This document shows positions 27,593-36,415 of a stretch of DNA of 64,000 bases, piece after piece (the first letter of the stretch is position 1; each line of letters starts with the position of its first letter). The notes under the pieces were generated by a model. It did not search any database and was not told where the DNA came from. It saw only the letters and a program-made list of their open reading frames with translations. The stretch spans positions 30,216 through 94,215 of the forward strand of contig NZ_AUCY01000018.1 of the NCBI RefSeq assembly GCF_000430005.1, in the 5' to 3' direction. A program made the translations under genes and the position numbers. The stretch is from Desulfovibrio cuneatus DSM 11391. Lineage in GTDB: Bacteria; Desulfobacterota; Desulfovibrionia; Desulfovibrionales; Desulfovibrionaceae.

Positions 27593-27717
27593 TTCATAGT
27601 CTTTTTGTTTCTGCCTGCGTCAGGTTCGCTCCGTGCGACGCTCATGTATGTCTCAATACACATCGCTCCGCACGCAGCTTCCCTTCCTTGGCAGAAAGCA
27701 AAAATCCTTATGAATTA
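27590..27717. repeat. Palindromic repeat A, copy A3
   Basis: TAATTCATAGTCTTTTTG and CAAAAATCCTTATGAATTA frame TTCTGCCTGCG / GGCAGAA and a central stem. It supplies the stop codon of the nitroreductase gene and is nearly the reverse complement of A2. Confidence 0.85.
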
Positions 27718-27734
27718 CGGAAATGCTGATTTTT

Positions 27735-27891
27735 GGTGAGGCCCTGCCTCCCCAAACCCCACCGCCAAGGGCATGATGCCCTTGGAACCCGCATCTACGT
27801 TCACCTTCCCGCCTTGCGGGAAGGTGAACGAAAATGGGGGTCAAGGGGAATGATTCCCCTTGCAGGGGGTTTGGGGGACAGCGTCCCCCAA
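27735..27891. repeat. Multi-hairpin repeat C, copy C3
   Basis: GAGGCCCTGCCTCCCC, CCAAGGGCATGATGCCCTTGG, a central stem TTCACCTTCCCGCCTTGCGG closing with GGAAGGTGAA, AAGGGGAATGATTCCCCTT and GGGGGACAGCGTCCCCC. The central stem sequence is unlike C1 but is again self-complementary. Confidence 0.85.
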
Positions 27892-27935
27892 TTATACCCA
27901 CAAGCTGCGCATTATGCGCCAAAGGTTTTGTTGCT

Positions 27936-28850
27936 ATGAAATGCAGCCGCTGCAAGGCCCCTGCCGTTGTTTCCCTGCCCAGCCACCACAGTGCGTTTTG
28001 CGAAGCCTGTTACCTGGATTTTTTCACCAAGCAGGTGGAAAAGGGCATTCGCAAGCAGAAATTATTCACCCATGAAGACAGAATTCTTGTGGCCCTTTCC
28101 GGCGGCAAGGATTCTTTGGCCCTGGTGTATGAACTTCAGTTGCAGGGGTATAACGTTACGGGCCTGCACATTGACCTTGGCATTCCCAGTTCCTCTGCCC
28201 CGGCCCGCAACAGTACGGAAGCGTTTTGCACCAAGCACAACATTCCGCTTTTAGTGAAGGAAATGGAAAAAGAAGGGCTGGCTATTCCCATGGTAAAGGA
28301 GCGGCTACGCCGCCCTGTATGCAGCGCCTGCGGGAAAATTAAGCGCCATTTTTTCAATAAAATTGCTCTTGAAGAAGGGTTTACGGTGCTTGCCACAGGG
28401 CACAACCTGGACGACGAAATTGCCCGCCTGTTCAGCAACACCATTCGTTGGGACATTCCGTACCTGGGGGACCAGGGCCCTGCCCTGGAAGCAGACGACG
28501 AACATGGCGGGTTTATTCGCAAGGTAAAGCCCCTGTGGCGCTTAAGTGAGTGGGAAACCGCCAACTACGCTTTTTTACGCGGCATTGAAAACCACTATGC
28601 CTCGTGCCCTTACAGCAAAGGGGCCAGCTTCACCTTCCACAAGCAGGTGTGGGCCACCATTGAAAACCACATGCCAGGCCGTAAAATTGATTTTTACCAG
28701 GGCTTTCTGGAACGCGGGCAACCCCTGTTTGCCCAGGCTTCCGAAAAACAAAGCGACCCGCTGCACCCGTGCCAGCGCTGCGGTTTTCCTACCTCTGCCG
28801 GGGTGTGCGGCGTGTGCCGCATTCGGGAAGCATTGGCTGAAGGGCAATAA
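27936..28850 (+). CDS. TtuA/TtcA-family tRNA thiolation enzyme
   Basis: PP-loop ATPase predicted to make 2-thiouridine or 2-thiocytidine in tRNA. The 304-residue protein has an N-terminal zinc finger (CSRC...CEAC), the PP-loop SGGKDS near residue 50, cysteines for a [4Fe-4S] cluster (CSAC near 130 and YASCP near 224), ATGHNLDDE, and a C-terminal zinc finger (CQRC...CGVC). Zinc fingers at both ends fit the TtuA/Ncs6 group, which takes sulfur from a ubiquitin-like carrier; the ThiS-like protein at 13863-14099 is a possible donor. Confidence 0.85.
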   Translation: MKCSRCKAPAVVSLPSHHSAFCEACYLDFFTKQVEKGIRKQKLFTHEDRILVALSGGKDSLALVYELQLQGYNVTGLHIDLGIPSSSAPARNSTEAFCTKHNIPLLVKEMEKEGLAIPMVKERLRRPVCSACGKIKRHFFNKIALEEGFTVLATGHNLDDEIARLFSNTIRWDIPYLGDQGPALEADDEHGGFIRKVKPLWRLSEWETANYAFLRGIENHYASCPYSKGASFTFHKQVWATIENHMPGRKIDFYQGFLERGQPLFAQASEKQSDPLHPCQRCGFPTSAGVCGVCRIREALAEGQ

Positions 28851-28965
28851 CCCGGCAACGGCATACCCCGCAGGGCTGTGCACAACGGGACATGATGCAA
28901 ACAAGCACACAACACGACGTGTGGTACTCTTTTTGAATTGATAGATTATAATAGGATACCATTGC

Positions 28966-30555
28966 ATGATGCCGTTGTTCTCTGCGCAAACGCCTTCCCC
29001 CTTCCCGCTGTTCCGCCGTGGCCGTGTGGTTATTACCTCCGGTTCCCTGTTTTTTCAGGCCCGCTATGCCTGCCTGCTGCTGGGGCTGGCGTTGCTGGCT
29101 TCGTTGCTGTACAACCCCCTGCTGGCGCGGGTTGGGGCAGCCCCGGAATATGCGTTTGCCTTACTGCTTTCTTCCCTGGGGCTGGTGCTGGGGGTGTACC
29201 TGTTGCATTGCCTTGGCAAAGTTGGGCTGGTACTGGCCCCGCTATTTGGCCTTGTGCTTTCGCTGTTCACCTATATTACCGCCCTGTATTACCTGGAGCC
29301 TGGGCCTTCCTTCATCGGGGCCATGGCTGAAACAACAGGCGAAGAAGCAGGGGTGTACATTACCTTTGCCTCGGTGGGCACAATACTGGCTGGGGTAGCT
29401 GCCTACACCGGGGTGGTGTGGCAAACACGCCGTTTTTTTTCCCACCTCAATGTTTTTATCCTGGTCTTTTTCGGTATTCACCTGCTGTTTGCCCAGTCTA
29501 ACAACCTTACCCGCCACGCCACCAAAGAAATGCGCCATGCTGCCAAGTGGAGCATGGAATACCTGACAGACCCCATAAAGTATGCCTTGCAGTATGTGAA
29601 TGGGGAAAAAGGCCGGGTAGATACCCTGCGCAACCTGCCCAGTGCGGCGGCGTTTCCTGCCAGCCTGCGCCCGCAGGAACCGTTGACCATTGTGCTGGTT
29701 GTGGGGGAATCGTTGCGGGCTGACCACCTGAGCATGAATGGCTATGCCCGCAGCACAACACCGCTGCTGGCAAAGGAACGGCTGGTGAACTTTCCCCGTA
29801 CCCGCTCCACCGCCGCCTGGACGCGGGAATCCGTTATTGGCATATTCACCAACCGCCTGCCAGAACAGGAACAAAGCAGCCACGGTTCGTTTGTAAGCAT
29901 TTTGCAGAAGCTTGGGTTTACGGTAGCCACCTACAGCGCCAATACAAAACCCAACCGAAGCGATTATTCTTTCGCCATTCTCACTGAAGGGGCCAAGCGT
30001 TTTTACTCCCCCCGGCCAGACATGATTATGGTGGGGCAACTGCAACAACAACTGGACGCTGCCCAGGGGTTTTCCCTGCACATTCTTTCGCCCTATGGCA
30101 GCCATTTTGGCTACCGCGACGGCTACCCCAAAGAAGACGCCGCCTTTACCCCGGACGATTACAACTACCCCCTGAGCACCAGCGAAATTCCTACCATTAT
30201 CAACAGCTACGACAACACCGTGCTGTATACAGACAAAGTACTCAGCGCCGCCATTGACCTGTTGCGCTCAAAGAATGCCGTGCTTATCTACGTTTCCGAC
30301 CACGGGGAATCGCTGGGCGAAGAAGGCCGCTTTTTCCACGGGCAAAACACCGCGGCAGAACAACGGCAAGTGCCCTTTTTCCTGTGGTTTTCCGAAAGCT
30401 TCCGGGCCGCAAACCCTGCTATTATTGCAGCCCTGGAAGGCCACACCAAAGAACAGGTACACCACAGCAATCTGTTCCACACCCTGCTTGGCATTGCGGG
30501 CATTAGCACCCCCCTGCGCGACCCGGCCCGCGACCTGACCCAGGTGCAACCGTAA
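28966..30555 (+). CDS. Phosphoethanolamine transferase (EptA-like, alkaline phosphatase fold)
   Basis: A 529-residue inner-membrane enzyme expected to transfer phosphoethanolamine to lipid A or another surface glycan. Five N-terminal membrane segments (residues 20-190) precede a periplasmic sulfatase-like domain. The nucleophile region is VVGESLRADHLSMNGYARST with Ser249 where EptA has Thr; metal ligands are in VSDHGESLGE near residue 445. AGGAT lies 8 nt before ATG 28966. Single gene with a terminator downstream. Confidence 0.82.
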   Translation: MMPLFSAQTPSPFPLFRRGRVVITSGSLFFQARYACLLLGLALLASLLYNPLLARVGAAPEYAFALLLSSLGLVLGVYLLHCLGKVGLVLAPLFGLVLSLFTYITALYYLEPGPSFIGAMAETTGEEAGVYITFASVGTILAGVAAYTGVVWQTRRFFSHLNVFILVFFGIHLLFAQSNNLTRHATKEMRHAAKWSMEYLTDPIKYALQYVNGEKGRVDTLRNLPSAAAFPASLRPQEPLTIVLVVGESLRADHLSMNGYARSTTPLLAKERLVNFPRTRSTAAWTRESVIGIFTNRLPEQEQSSHGSFVSILQKLGFTVATYSANTKPNRSDYSFAILTEGAKRFYSPRPDMIMVGQLQQQLDAAQGFSLHILSPYGSHFGYRDGYPKEDAAFTPDDYNYPLSTSEIPTIINSYDNTVLYTDKVLSAAIDLLRSKNAVLIYVSDHGESLGEEGRFFHGQNTAAEQRQVPFFLWFSESFRAANPAIIAALEGHTKEQVHHSNLFHTLLGIAGISTPLRDPARDLTQVQP

Positions 30556-30612
30556 CTGATAAGCAGGCCTTGTAACCCATTAAGAATACGCCAATTCCCA
30601 CAAGTAATGAAC

Positions 30613-30653
30613 AAACCCCTGCCAGCCCGTTACAGGCCAGCAGGGGTTTGTTT
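30613..30653. terminator. Intrinsic terminator after the phosphoethanolamine transferase gene
   Basis: AAACCCCTGC (30613-30622) pairs with GCAGGGGTTT (30640-30649), followed by GTTTATT. It lies between convergent genes and could serve both. Confidence 0.75.
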
Positions 30654-30698
30654 ATTGCGCTGTCAAAAGCCGTGTGAACTCAGGGTCACTCGTTCCCT

Positions 30699-33600
30699 CT
30701 ATCGTTTTTTACCTTTCCCGCCATGGGTATTCTTGCCCTTTCCCGGCTGAATGTTGCCCGCTGGTGCAGGCTTTTGGGCTGTGGGCTCAGGATTTTTTGC
30801 CACAGGGACAGGTGTTTCAGCCACTGGTGCAGTCTTCTCAGGCACAGTCACAGGCAGTGAAGTCACATGCACTGCCGGGGTTGCGTCTTGCTTCACCATG
30901 GGGCGTGATTCCGGCTTCACCACAAGGGCTGTGGCGTTTGCGTTTTCCGGGGTGGCCTGTTCCTTCACCTTGGAAGCACGGGTGGCTTCATCAATAAGGA
31001 ACAAGATGGAATAATACGGAATGCCCCCGTGCAGGGAAAGGCCAATTTGGCAGGTGCGGCTTGTGGAATAGCCAGCTTCGCATTGGCATACCTGCATGCG
31101 CAAATCCTGCAAGGCAGAATCGTTCAGTTCCGGGTGGGTAAAGCCCCTGTCCCCGGCAAAGCCGCAACAATCAATGCCTTCTGGTTCCACCACTGTTTGG
31201 GCACACAGCCTTGCCACCTGGGCAAGCTTTTGGGTGAGCCCCAATTTACGCACAGAACAGGTGGCATGCACAGCCACCGTTTTAGGCAGGGTGGAAAACT
31301 CCAGGCGGTCTTTGAGGTATTCCAGGGTAAAGCTGACAGGCTCATACAGTTTCAGGCGTTTATCCAAGGTTTCCTTCATGTGCAAAAGGCACGGGCTGGT
31401 TTCAGAAAGCACAGGATAATTGCCATTGTTAGTGGCCTGTAGCAGGGCGGCGTTAAGGGCTTCTTCCTTGGCAGCGGCCTGGGGGCGTAGCCCCTTGCTG
31501 GCAAAGGCCATGCCGCAGCACAGTTTTTCCACCTCTGCCGGGATAATGACATCAAATCCGGCTTTCAGCAGCAGGGCAATGGCCACTTCCGGTTCCGTAC
31601 GTTTATCATGATGTTCTGCCCCTGGGCCCATGGTGCGGCTAATGCAACTGGGGAAGTACACCACTTTATCACGATTCCCGTTCAACGCTTCTGCCTTGCT
31701 CAGTTTTTTGCCACCAGTGGGCATGGCGCGGTTCCAGCTTGGGCTTGTTTTCAGGGAAACAAGGCGCAGCAGGCTGGAGCCGTTTTGCATAACCCGGTAC
31801 CCCACAGTGCGGCGGGTGGCGTCTGCGGCGGTAAGCATCATGGAAACAGTGCGGCACACCCCGTCAAAGTGACGGGCCACAAACCCGGCAACAGCGTTGG
31901 CAACCTCCCCAACCTGTTGTGCCCGCACATCTTTAATAAAAGCCCCGGTGTTAATGCCAAGGGGGCAGCGGGTGCCGCACAGGCCATCGGTAGCACAAGT
32001 GGCATTGCCCAGGTAGTCAAAGCCTTTTTCCAGGCTTTTCAGGTCGGCGCTGCGCACAGCACCGCTACGCACCCCCTGAATTTCCCGCCAGGCCGTAATG
32101 CGCTGGCGCGGGGTCAGGGAAAGGTTGCGGGAAGGGCAGGCCGGTTCGCAAAAACCGCATTCCATGCACTTGTCAATGCTTTCTGCCGCCGGGTGCTGGG
32201 GCTTCAAGTTTTTCAGGTGGGAGCGGCTGTCGGAGTTCAGCACAACGCCGGGGTTCAAAATACCGCTGGGGTCCAGCAGATTTTTAATGGAATGCATGAG
32301 TTTGAAAGCGGCTGTGCCCCACTCCATTTCCACAAACGGGGCAATATTACGGCCCGTGCCGTGTTCTGCTTTCAATGAACCGTCATACTTGCTGGTAATG
32401 GTGGCGCACAGGTCGTCCATAAAGGCGGCATAGCGGGCCACTTCTTTATCAGAGCTGAAGTCCTGGGTAATAACAAAGTGCAGGTTGCCGTCGCGGGCAT
32501 GGCCAAACACCGGGGCTACGGTGTATTCATGCTTGGCAAACAGCGCTTGCAGGTCCAGGGCAGCATCTGCCAGCTTTTCAATGGGAACGGCCACATCTTC
32601 AATAAGCAGTGAAGTGCCAGTTTTACGCAGCCCGCCCACGCTGGGCAAAATGCCTTTGCGCACCAGCCACAGGGCTGCGGCCTTTTCCGGGTCTGCCGTA
32701 AAGGCACCGGGCAACACGGTGGGATGCTGTTGCAGCAGGCGTTCCACTTCGGTAATTTGTTCCTGCAACACACTGGCAGAACCTGCCCGCGTTTCCATAA
32801 GCAGGGCGCACACGTCCGGGCCAAGGGCTTCCAGCCCTTCGGGCAGGCCGGGCTGGCCTTCTACGGAGCGCAGGGAAGCGCGGTCCAGCAGCTCAATGGC
32901 GGAAAGCGGAGCCTTGTTCAGGGTAATGGCGGCTTCGCACGCGGCGTGCATGGAAGGGAAAAAGAACAGGGCAGAAGCCTTGTGCTTATGCTCTTCCACC
33001 GTACGGTAGGTGACCTCGGCAATAAAGCCAAGGGTGCCTTCCGAGCCCACCATAACGTGCTGCAAAATTTCAAAGGGGTCTTCAAAATCTACCAGGGCGT
33101 TCAGGCTATAGCCTGTGGTGTTTTTAATCTTGAATTTTTTGCGAATGCGCTCTGCCAGGGGTTTGTCTGCCATTACCCCGTCGCGCAGGCTTTTGAGCCC
33201 TTCAAGAATATGGGCGTGGCTGCGGCTGAACAGGGCCCGGCTTTTGGCGTCTGCCGTGTCCAGCACGGTGCCATCAGCCAGAATAAGCCGGGTGGAAATG
33301 ACGGTTTTGTAGCTGTTGTCTGAAGTGCCGCAACACATGCCGCTGGCGTTGTTGGCCATGATGCCGCCAATTTTGCAGCTATCAATGGAAGCCGGGTCTG
33401 GCCCGATTTTTCTGCCAAACTCGGCCAGAATGGTGTTGGCCCGGCCACCAATAATGCCTGGCTGCAAGGTAATGGTTTCCGCGTTAGCGCCCACCGTAAA
33501 GTTGGTCCACCCACGCCCAAGGCGCACAAGAATGGAGTCCGTTACGCCCTGCCCGGAAAGGCTGGTGCCTGCGGCCCGGAAGGTGACTGGCAAGCGAAAA

Positions 33601-33791
33601 CGCTGGGCCAGCACAAGCACTTGCACCACTTCGGCTTCTGTTTCTGCATCCAGCACAATTTTTGGCACAAGGCGATACACGCTAGCGTCTGTGCCATAAG
33701 CCAAGGTGCGGAGGGGGTCGGTATACACGCGCTCTTCCGGAAAAAATTCCTGGAGCGCAGTGAGAAATTCTTGGTATTCAACAGGTAGCAT
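30699..33791 (-). CDS. FAD/Fe-S oxidoreductase, D-lactate dehydrogenase type
   Basis: A 1030-residue membrane-associated dehydrogenase, likely oxidising D-lactate (or another 2-hydroxy acid) and feeding electrons to quinone or redox partners. Order: FAD-binding PCMH domain (residues 35-210, FRAAGTSLSGQGVTDSI), FAD-oxidase C domain (to about 500), ferredoxin motifs CMECGFCEPACP and CATDGLCGTRCP, then two CCG domains (CCGMAFAS, CCGFAGDRG). The last 85 or so residues are a Pro/Ala/Lys-rich tail ending in KGKGKNTHGGKGKKR that the family normally lacks. GGAG lies 8 nt before the ATG. Confidence 0.87.
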   Translation of the reverse strand: MLPVEYQEFLTALQEFFPEERVYTDPLRTLAYGTDASVYRLVPKIVLDAETEAEVVQVLVLAQRFRLPVTFRAAGTSLSGQGVTDSILVRLGRGWTNFTVGANAETITLQPGIIGGRANTILAEFGRKIGPDPASIDSCKIGGIMANNASGMCCGTSDNSYKTVISTRLILADGTVLDTADAKSRALFSRSHAHILEGLKSLRDGVMADKPLAERIRKKFKIKNTTGYSLNALVDFEDPFEILQHVMVGSEGTLGFIAEVTYRTVEEHKHKASALFFFPSMHAACEAAITLNKAPLSAIELLDRASLRSVEGQPGLPEGLEALGPDVCALLMETRAGSASVLQEQITEVERLLQQHPTVLPGAFTADPEKAAALWLVRKGILPSVGGLRKTGTSLLIEDVAVPIEKLADAALDLQALFAKHEYTVAPVFGHARDGNLHFVITQDFSSDKEVARYAAFMDDLCATITSKYDGSLKAEHGTGRNIAPFVEMEWGTAAFKLMHSIKNLLDPSGILNPGVVLNSDSRSHLKNLKPQHPAAESIDKCMECGFCEPACPSRNLSLTPRQRITAWREIQGVRSGAVRSADLKSLEKGFDYLGNATCATDGLCGTRCPLGINTGAFIKDVRAQQVGEVANAVAGFVARHFDGVCRTVSMMLTAADATRRTVGYRVMQNGSSLLRLVSLKTSPSWNRAMPTGGKKLSKAEALNGNRDKVVYFPSCISRTMGPGAEHHDKRTEPEVAIALLLKAGFDVIIPAEVEKLCCGMAFASKGLRPQAAAKEEALNAALLQATNNGNYPVLSETSPCLLHMKETLDKRLKLYEPVSFTLEYLKDRLEFSTLPKTVAVHATCSVRKLGLTQKLAQVARLCAQTVVEPEGIDCCGFAGDRGFTHPELNDSALQDLRMQVCQCEAGYSTSRTCQIGLSLHGGIPYYSILFLIDEATRASKVKEQATPENANATALVVKPESRPMVKQDATPAVHVTSLPVTVPEKTAPVAETPVPVAKNPEPTAQKPAPAGNIQPGKGKNTHGGKGKKR

Positions 33792-33988
33792 ATGGTTTCT
33801 CCCATAGAGTGTGAAAATGACTAGAGAGGGGTATACAGGAAAACTGAAGAGTTCAATGCTCTATATCATGCTCTCGCCAATAGGAAAACCCAAAGTTTAG
33901 CCCTTGCATGCCAACAAAAAGAACCACCTTATGGAAAAAAATAAAGCAAATAGTAACCACTATCGTTCCTAAACTATTATGCTACCCA
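33792..33988. other. Intergenic region before the D-LDH-like gene
   Basis: About 200 AT-rich nt between two minus-strand genes; the D-LDH promoter is expected here. No structured element is evident. Confidence 0.4.
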
Positions 33989-34762
33989 CTACAACCCTTT
34001 GGGAAACCGCTTTTCGGTCATATACCGCCAGTACCGGGCAGGCATACACCGCCGCTGCAACCGGGGGTTCAGCCGTTCTTTAATTACCGTGGCTGTGCAG
34101 TACCCGCGCCATGCCTTTTCAAACAGGGTTTCCCCTTCTGCCAGCAAGTGGCTGGCAAGGCCGCCTTCCTGCACAAGATGGGCATCCAGGGTGGCATCCT
34201 GCAAGCGCCCGTCTTCAAAATAGACGCCCTGCCCGCGCACTTCGTCATAAATAAGCCAATTCTGGTCAGCAAAGCGCTCTACAAAATGCTCCACTATCAG
34301 GGGCAGCACATGGTAGCGCGGCCCAATAACCGCGCCGTATACCCCTTGCGCCGTTTTCTGAAAACGCACAAACCCTTTCATCAGGTGCGCTTCATGGGTG
34401 ACCTGCCGCGCCAGCTTGGTTAAGGCCAACACGTCATCATCTGCCATGTTATGTTCCTGGCCCCTGGCCCCGTCAAACACCTTGCGCATAAAGCGGAACA
34501 TGGTCATATCGGTTCCCGGCTCTTCCGCCAGCCACCCCAAAAGCAACATATGCATAACGCTGGCAGAAAGGCGCTTGCACAGCCCCGCCAGTACCCGCCC
34601 GCTCTTTTCTTCTGCCGTTTCAACCTGATGCACCTGGCTGGCATGCAGCGGGGGCACGTCCCCCGGCCCCAGCAACCCCGCCGGGAAGCACTTCATGGTG
34701 TAGGCGTCGAACAGGCAACTGAGCAGCCCTTCAAACGTGCCATCATAGCAAAAAACAACCAT
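33989..34762 (-). CDS. TIGR03915-type probable DNA metabolism protein
   Basis: A 257-residue protein of the family found as a partner of a putative DNA-repair radical SAM protein, and in other bacteria fused to a uracil-DNA glycosylase-like domain. The start MVVFCYDGTFEGLLSCLFDAY, the central HNMADDDVLALTKLARQVTHEAH and the C-terminal RLNPRLQRRCMPARYWRYMTEK fit the family. No UDG domain follows. ATG 34762 has AGGG 8 nt upstream; a GTG 9 nt earlier is the alternative. It lies downstream of the radical SAM gene, separated by repeat C4. Confidence 0.82.
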   Translation of the reverse strand: MVVFCYDGTFEGLLSCLFDAYTMKCFPAGLLGPGDVPPLHASQVHQVETAEEKSGRVLAGLCKRLSASVMHMLLLGWLAEEPGTDMTMFRFMRKVFDGARGQEHNMADDDVLALTKLARQVTHEAHLMKGFVRFQKTAQGVYGAVIGPRYHVLPLIVEHFVERFADQNWLIYDEVRGQGVYFEDGRLQDATLDAHLVQEGGLASHLLAEGETLFEKAWRGYCTATVIKERLNPRLQRRCMPARYWRYMTEKRFPKGL

Positions 34763-34807
34763 ACACTGCACCCTGAAATAATTGCATAATTGATAGTGTT
34801 ACTTTCC

Positions 34808-34966
34808 TTGGGGAGGTTCTGCCTCCCCAAGCCCCTCCGCCAAGGGCAGGCTGCCCTTGGAACCCCACATAAACGTTCTCTGCTTCGCAAGGCGAAACAG
34901 AGAACGCAAATGGGGGTCAAGGGGCGTCACGTCCCTTGTAGGAGGCCTGGGGGACAGCGTCCCCCA
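34808..34966. repeat. Multi-hairpin repeat C, copy C4
   Basis: TTGGGGAGGTTCTGCCTCCC, CCAAGGGCAGGCTGCCCTTGG, a central stem CGTTCTCTGCTTCGC with GCGAAACAGAGAACG, GGGGCGTCACGTCCC and GGGGGACAGCGTCCCCC. It sits inside the two-gene DNA-repair unit. Confidence 0.85.
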
Positions 34967-34973
34967 GCGGACA

Positions 34974-36248
34974 TTAAGAGAATAGCGACAATTGATACGC
35001 CACCGGCTTCTTCCCGCTTTTGGTGGTGAGCATGGCCCGCACGGCTTCCGGCCCGGCCTCGTTCACCAGGGCAGCACCATTGCCAGGAAAGGCCAGAAAA
35101 TGCTTGGCCCGGCGCATAACCACCCCCAGTTTTTGCAGGTGCTCCGGCCCAAGGCGCGCTGCCCGGCGGGCCCGCACAATGCGCTGGGCGCTTATGGTGC
35201 CAATGCCGGGCACCCGCAAAATTTCAAAATAATCGGCGCGGTTCACATCCAGGGGGAACCAAGCTGGGTTGCGCAAGGCCCACCCCAGCTTGGGGTCTAT
35301 TTCCAAATCAAGGTTGGGGTGCTCCTGGCTGGCAATTTCTTCTGCCCCGAACCCGTAAAAACGCATAAGCCAGTCTGCCTGATATAAACGGTTTTCCCGC
35401 ACCAGGGGGGCACCTTGCAGCACAGGCAGGCGTGCGTCGTGCCCATTCACAGGCACAAAGGCGGAATAATACACTCGTTTCAGTTGCGGGCCGGAATAGA
35501 GCATGGAAGAAAGGCGTAAAATGGCGTGGTCCGGCTCGTTGCTGGCCCCCACAATCATTTGGGTGCTTTGACCTGCCGGGGCAAAACGTGGGGCACTGCG
35601 CAGGCGCTTGCGCTCATCCTTACTTTGCAGCATTCCCTGCTGAATGTACTGCATGGGCAGGTACACGCTTTTATGGTCTTTCTCCGGAGCCAGCATTTTC
35701 AGGTTGCGTTCCGAAGGAATTTCAATGTTCACGCTAAGCCTGTCGGCATACAGCCCTGCCTGGTGCACCAGTTCCTGGCTGGCACCGGGTATGCTTTTCA
35801 TGTGTATATAGCCGTTAAAGCGATGCTTTTGGCGCAGTTCACGCACGGCCCGCACCATGCGTTCCATGGTGGTGTCTGCACTGCCCACTACGCCGGAACT
35901 TAAAAACAGGCCTTCAATGTAGTTGCGCCGATAAAATTCAATGGTAATGTCCACAAGTTCCTGCACACTCAAAGCAGCGCGGGGAATGTCGTTGCTCACC
36001 CGGTTGATGCAATAAGCGCAATCATACTTGCAGTAGTTGGTATGCAGCACCTTGAGCAAGGAAACGCAGCGGCCATCGTCGGTAAAGGAATGGCACACCC
36101 CCATGGCGGCTGTGCTGCCTAAGCCAGCCTTCTGGCCCGTTTTTTTACCGCCTGCATTGCCACGCCCCACCCCGCTGGATGAACACGAAGCATCGTACTT
36201 GGCAGAGTCTGCCAGAATTTTCAGTTTGTGTAATGTTGCTTCGGTCAT
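34974..36248 (-). CDS. Putative DNA modification/repair radical SAM protein (TIGR03916 type)
   Basis: A 424-residue radical SAM protein with the cluster motif CKYDCAYC near residue 75 and a C-terminal helix-hairpin-helix (RVPGIGTISAQRIVRARR near residue 350) suggesting DNA binding. Members are paired with the TIGR03915 protein and linked with UDG-type glycosylases; the reaction is unknown. AGGAGG lies 7 nt before the ATG, a strong site. The partner gene follows after repeat C4. Confidence 0.88.
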   Translation of the reverse strand: MTEATLHKLKILADSAKYDASCSSSGVGRGNAGGKKTGQKAGLGSTAAMGVCHSFTDDGRCVSLLKVLHTNYCKYDCAYCINRVSNDIPRAALSVQELVDITIEFYRRNYIEGLFLSSGVVGSADTTMERMVRAVRELRQKHRFNGYIHMKSIPGASQELVHQAGLYADRLSVNIEIPSERNLKMLAPEKDHKSVYLPMQYIQQGMLQSKDERKRLRSAPRFAPAGQSTQMIVGASNEPDHAILRLSSMLYSGPQLKRVYYSAFVPVNGHDARLPVLQGAPLVRENRLYQADWLMRFYGFGAEEIASQEHPNLDLEIDPKLGWALRNPAWFPLDVNRADYFEILRVPGIGTISAQRIVRARRAARLGPEHLQKLGVVMRRAKHFLAFPGNGAALVNEAGPEAVRAMLTTKSGKKPVAYQLSLFS

Positions 36249-36322
36249 GCCTGCCTCCTGTTTGCGTTTATATATATGAACAGCGTTGCCATGTCCAGAG
36301 CAAAGCAGGCAAGTGCTTGGAT

Positions 36323-36364
36323 AAATAAACGCCTGCCACAGAATTGCGGCAGGCGTTTATTTAT
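36323..36364. terminator. Strong bidirectional terminator
   Basis: AAATAAACGCCTGCC (36323-36337) pairs perfectly with GGCAGGCGTTTATTT (36348-36362). It lies between the start of the radical SAM gene and the 3' end of the MFS gene, so it would end the latter. Confidence 0.8.
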
Positions 36365-36415
36365 TGTGTGCAAGGCACGAGTGCTGCCCTACAACGCTTT
36401 ATCTTCGTTATGTCC

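Noticed and set aside
28947..28952. Perfect TATAAT upstream of the phosphoethanolamine transferase gene as its promoter
   Set aside because: Transcription would start after the ribosome site and only a few bases before the ATG, and no -35 box is at the right distance.
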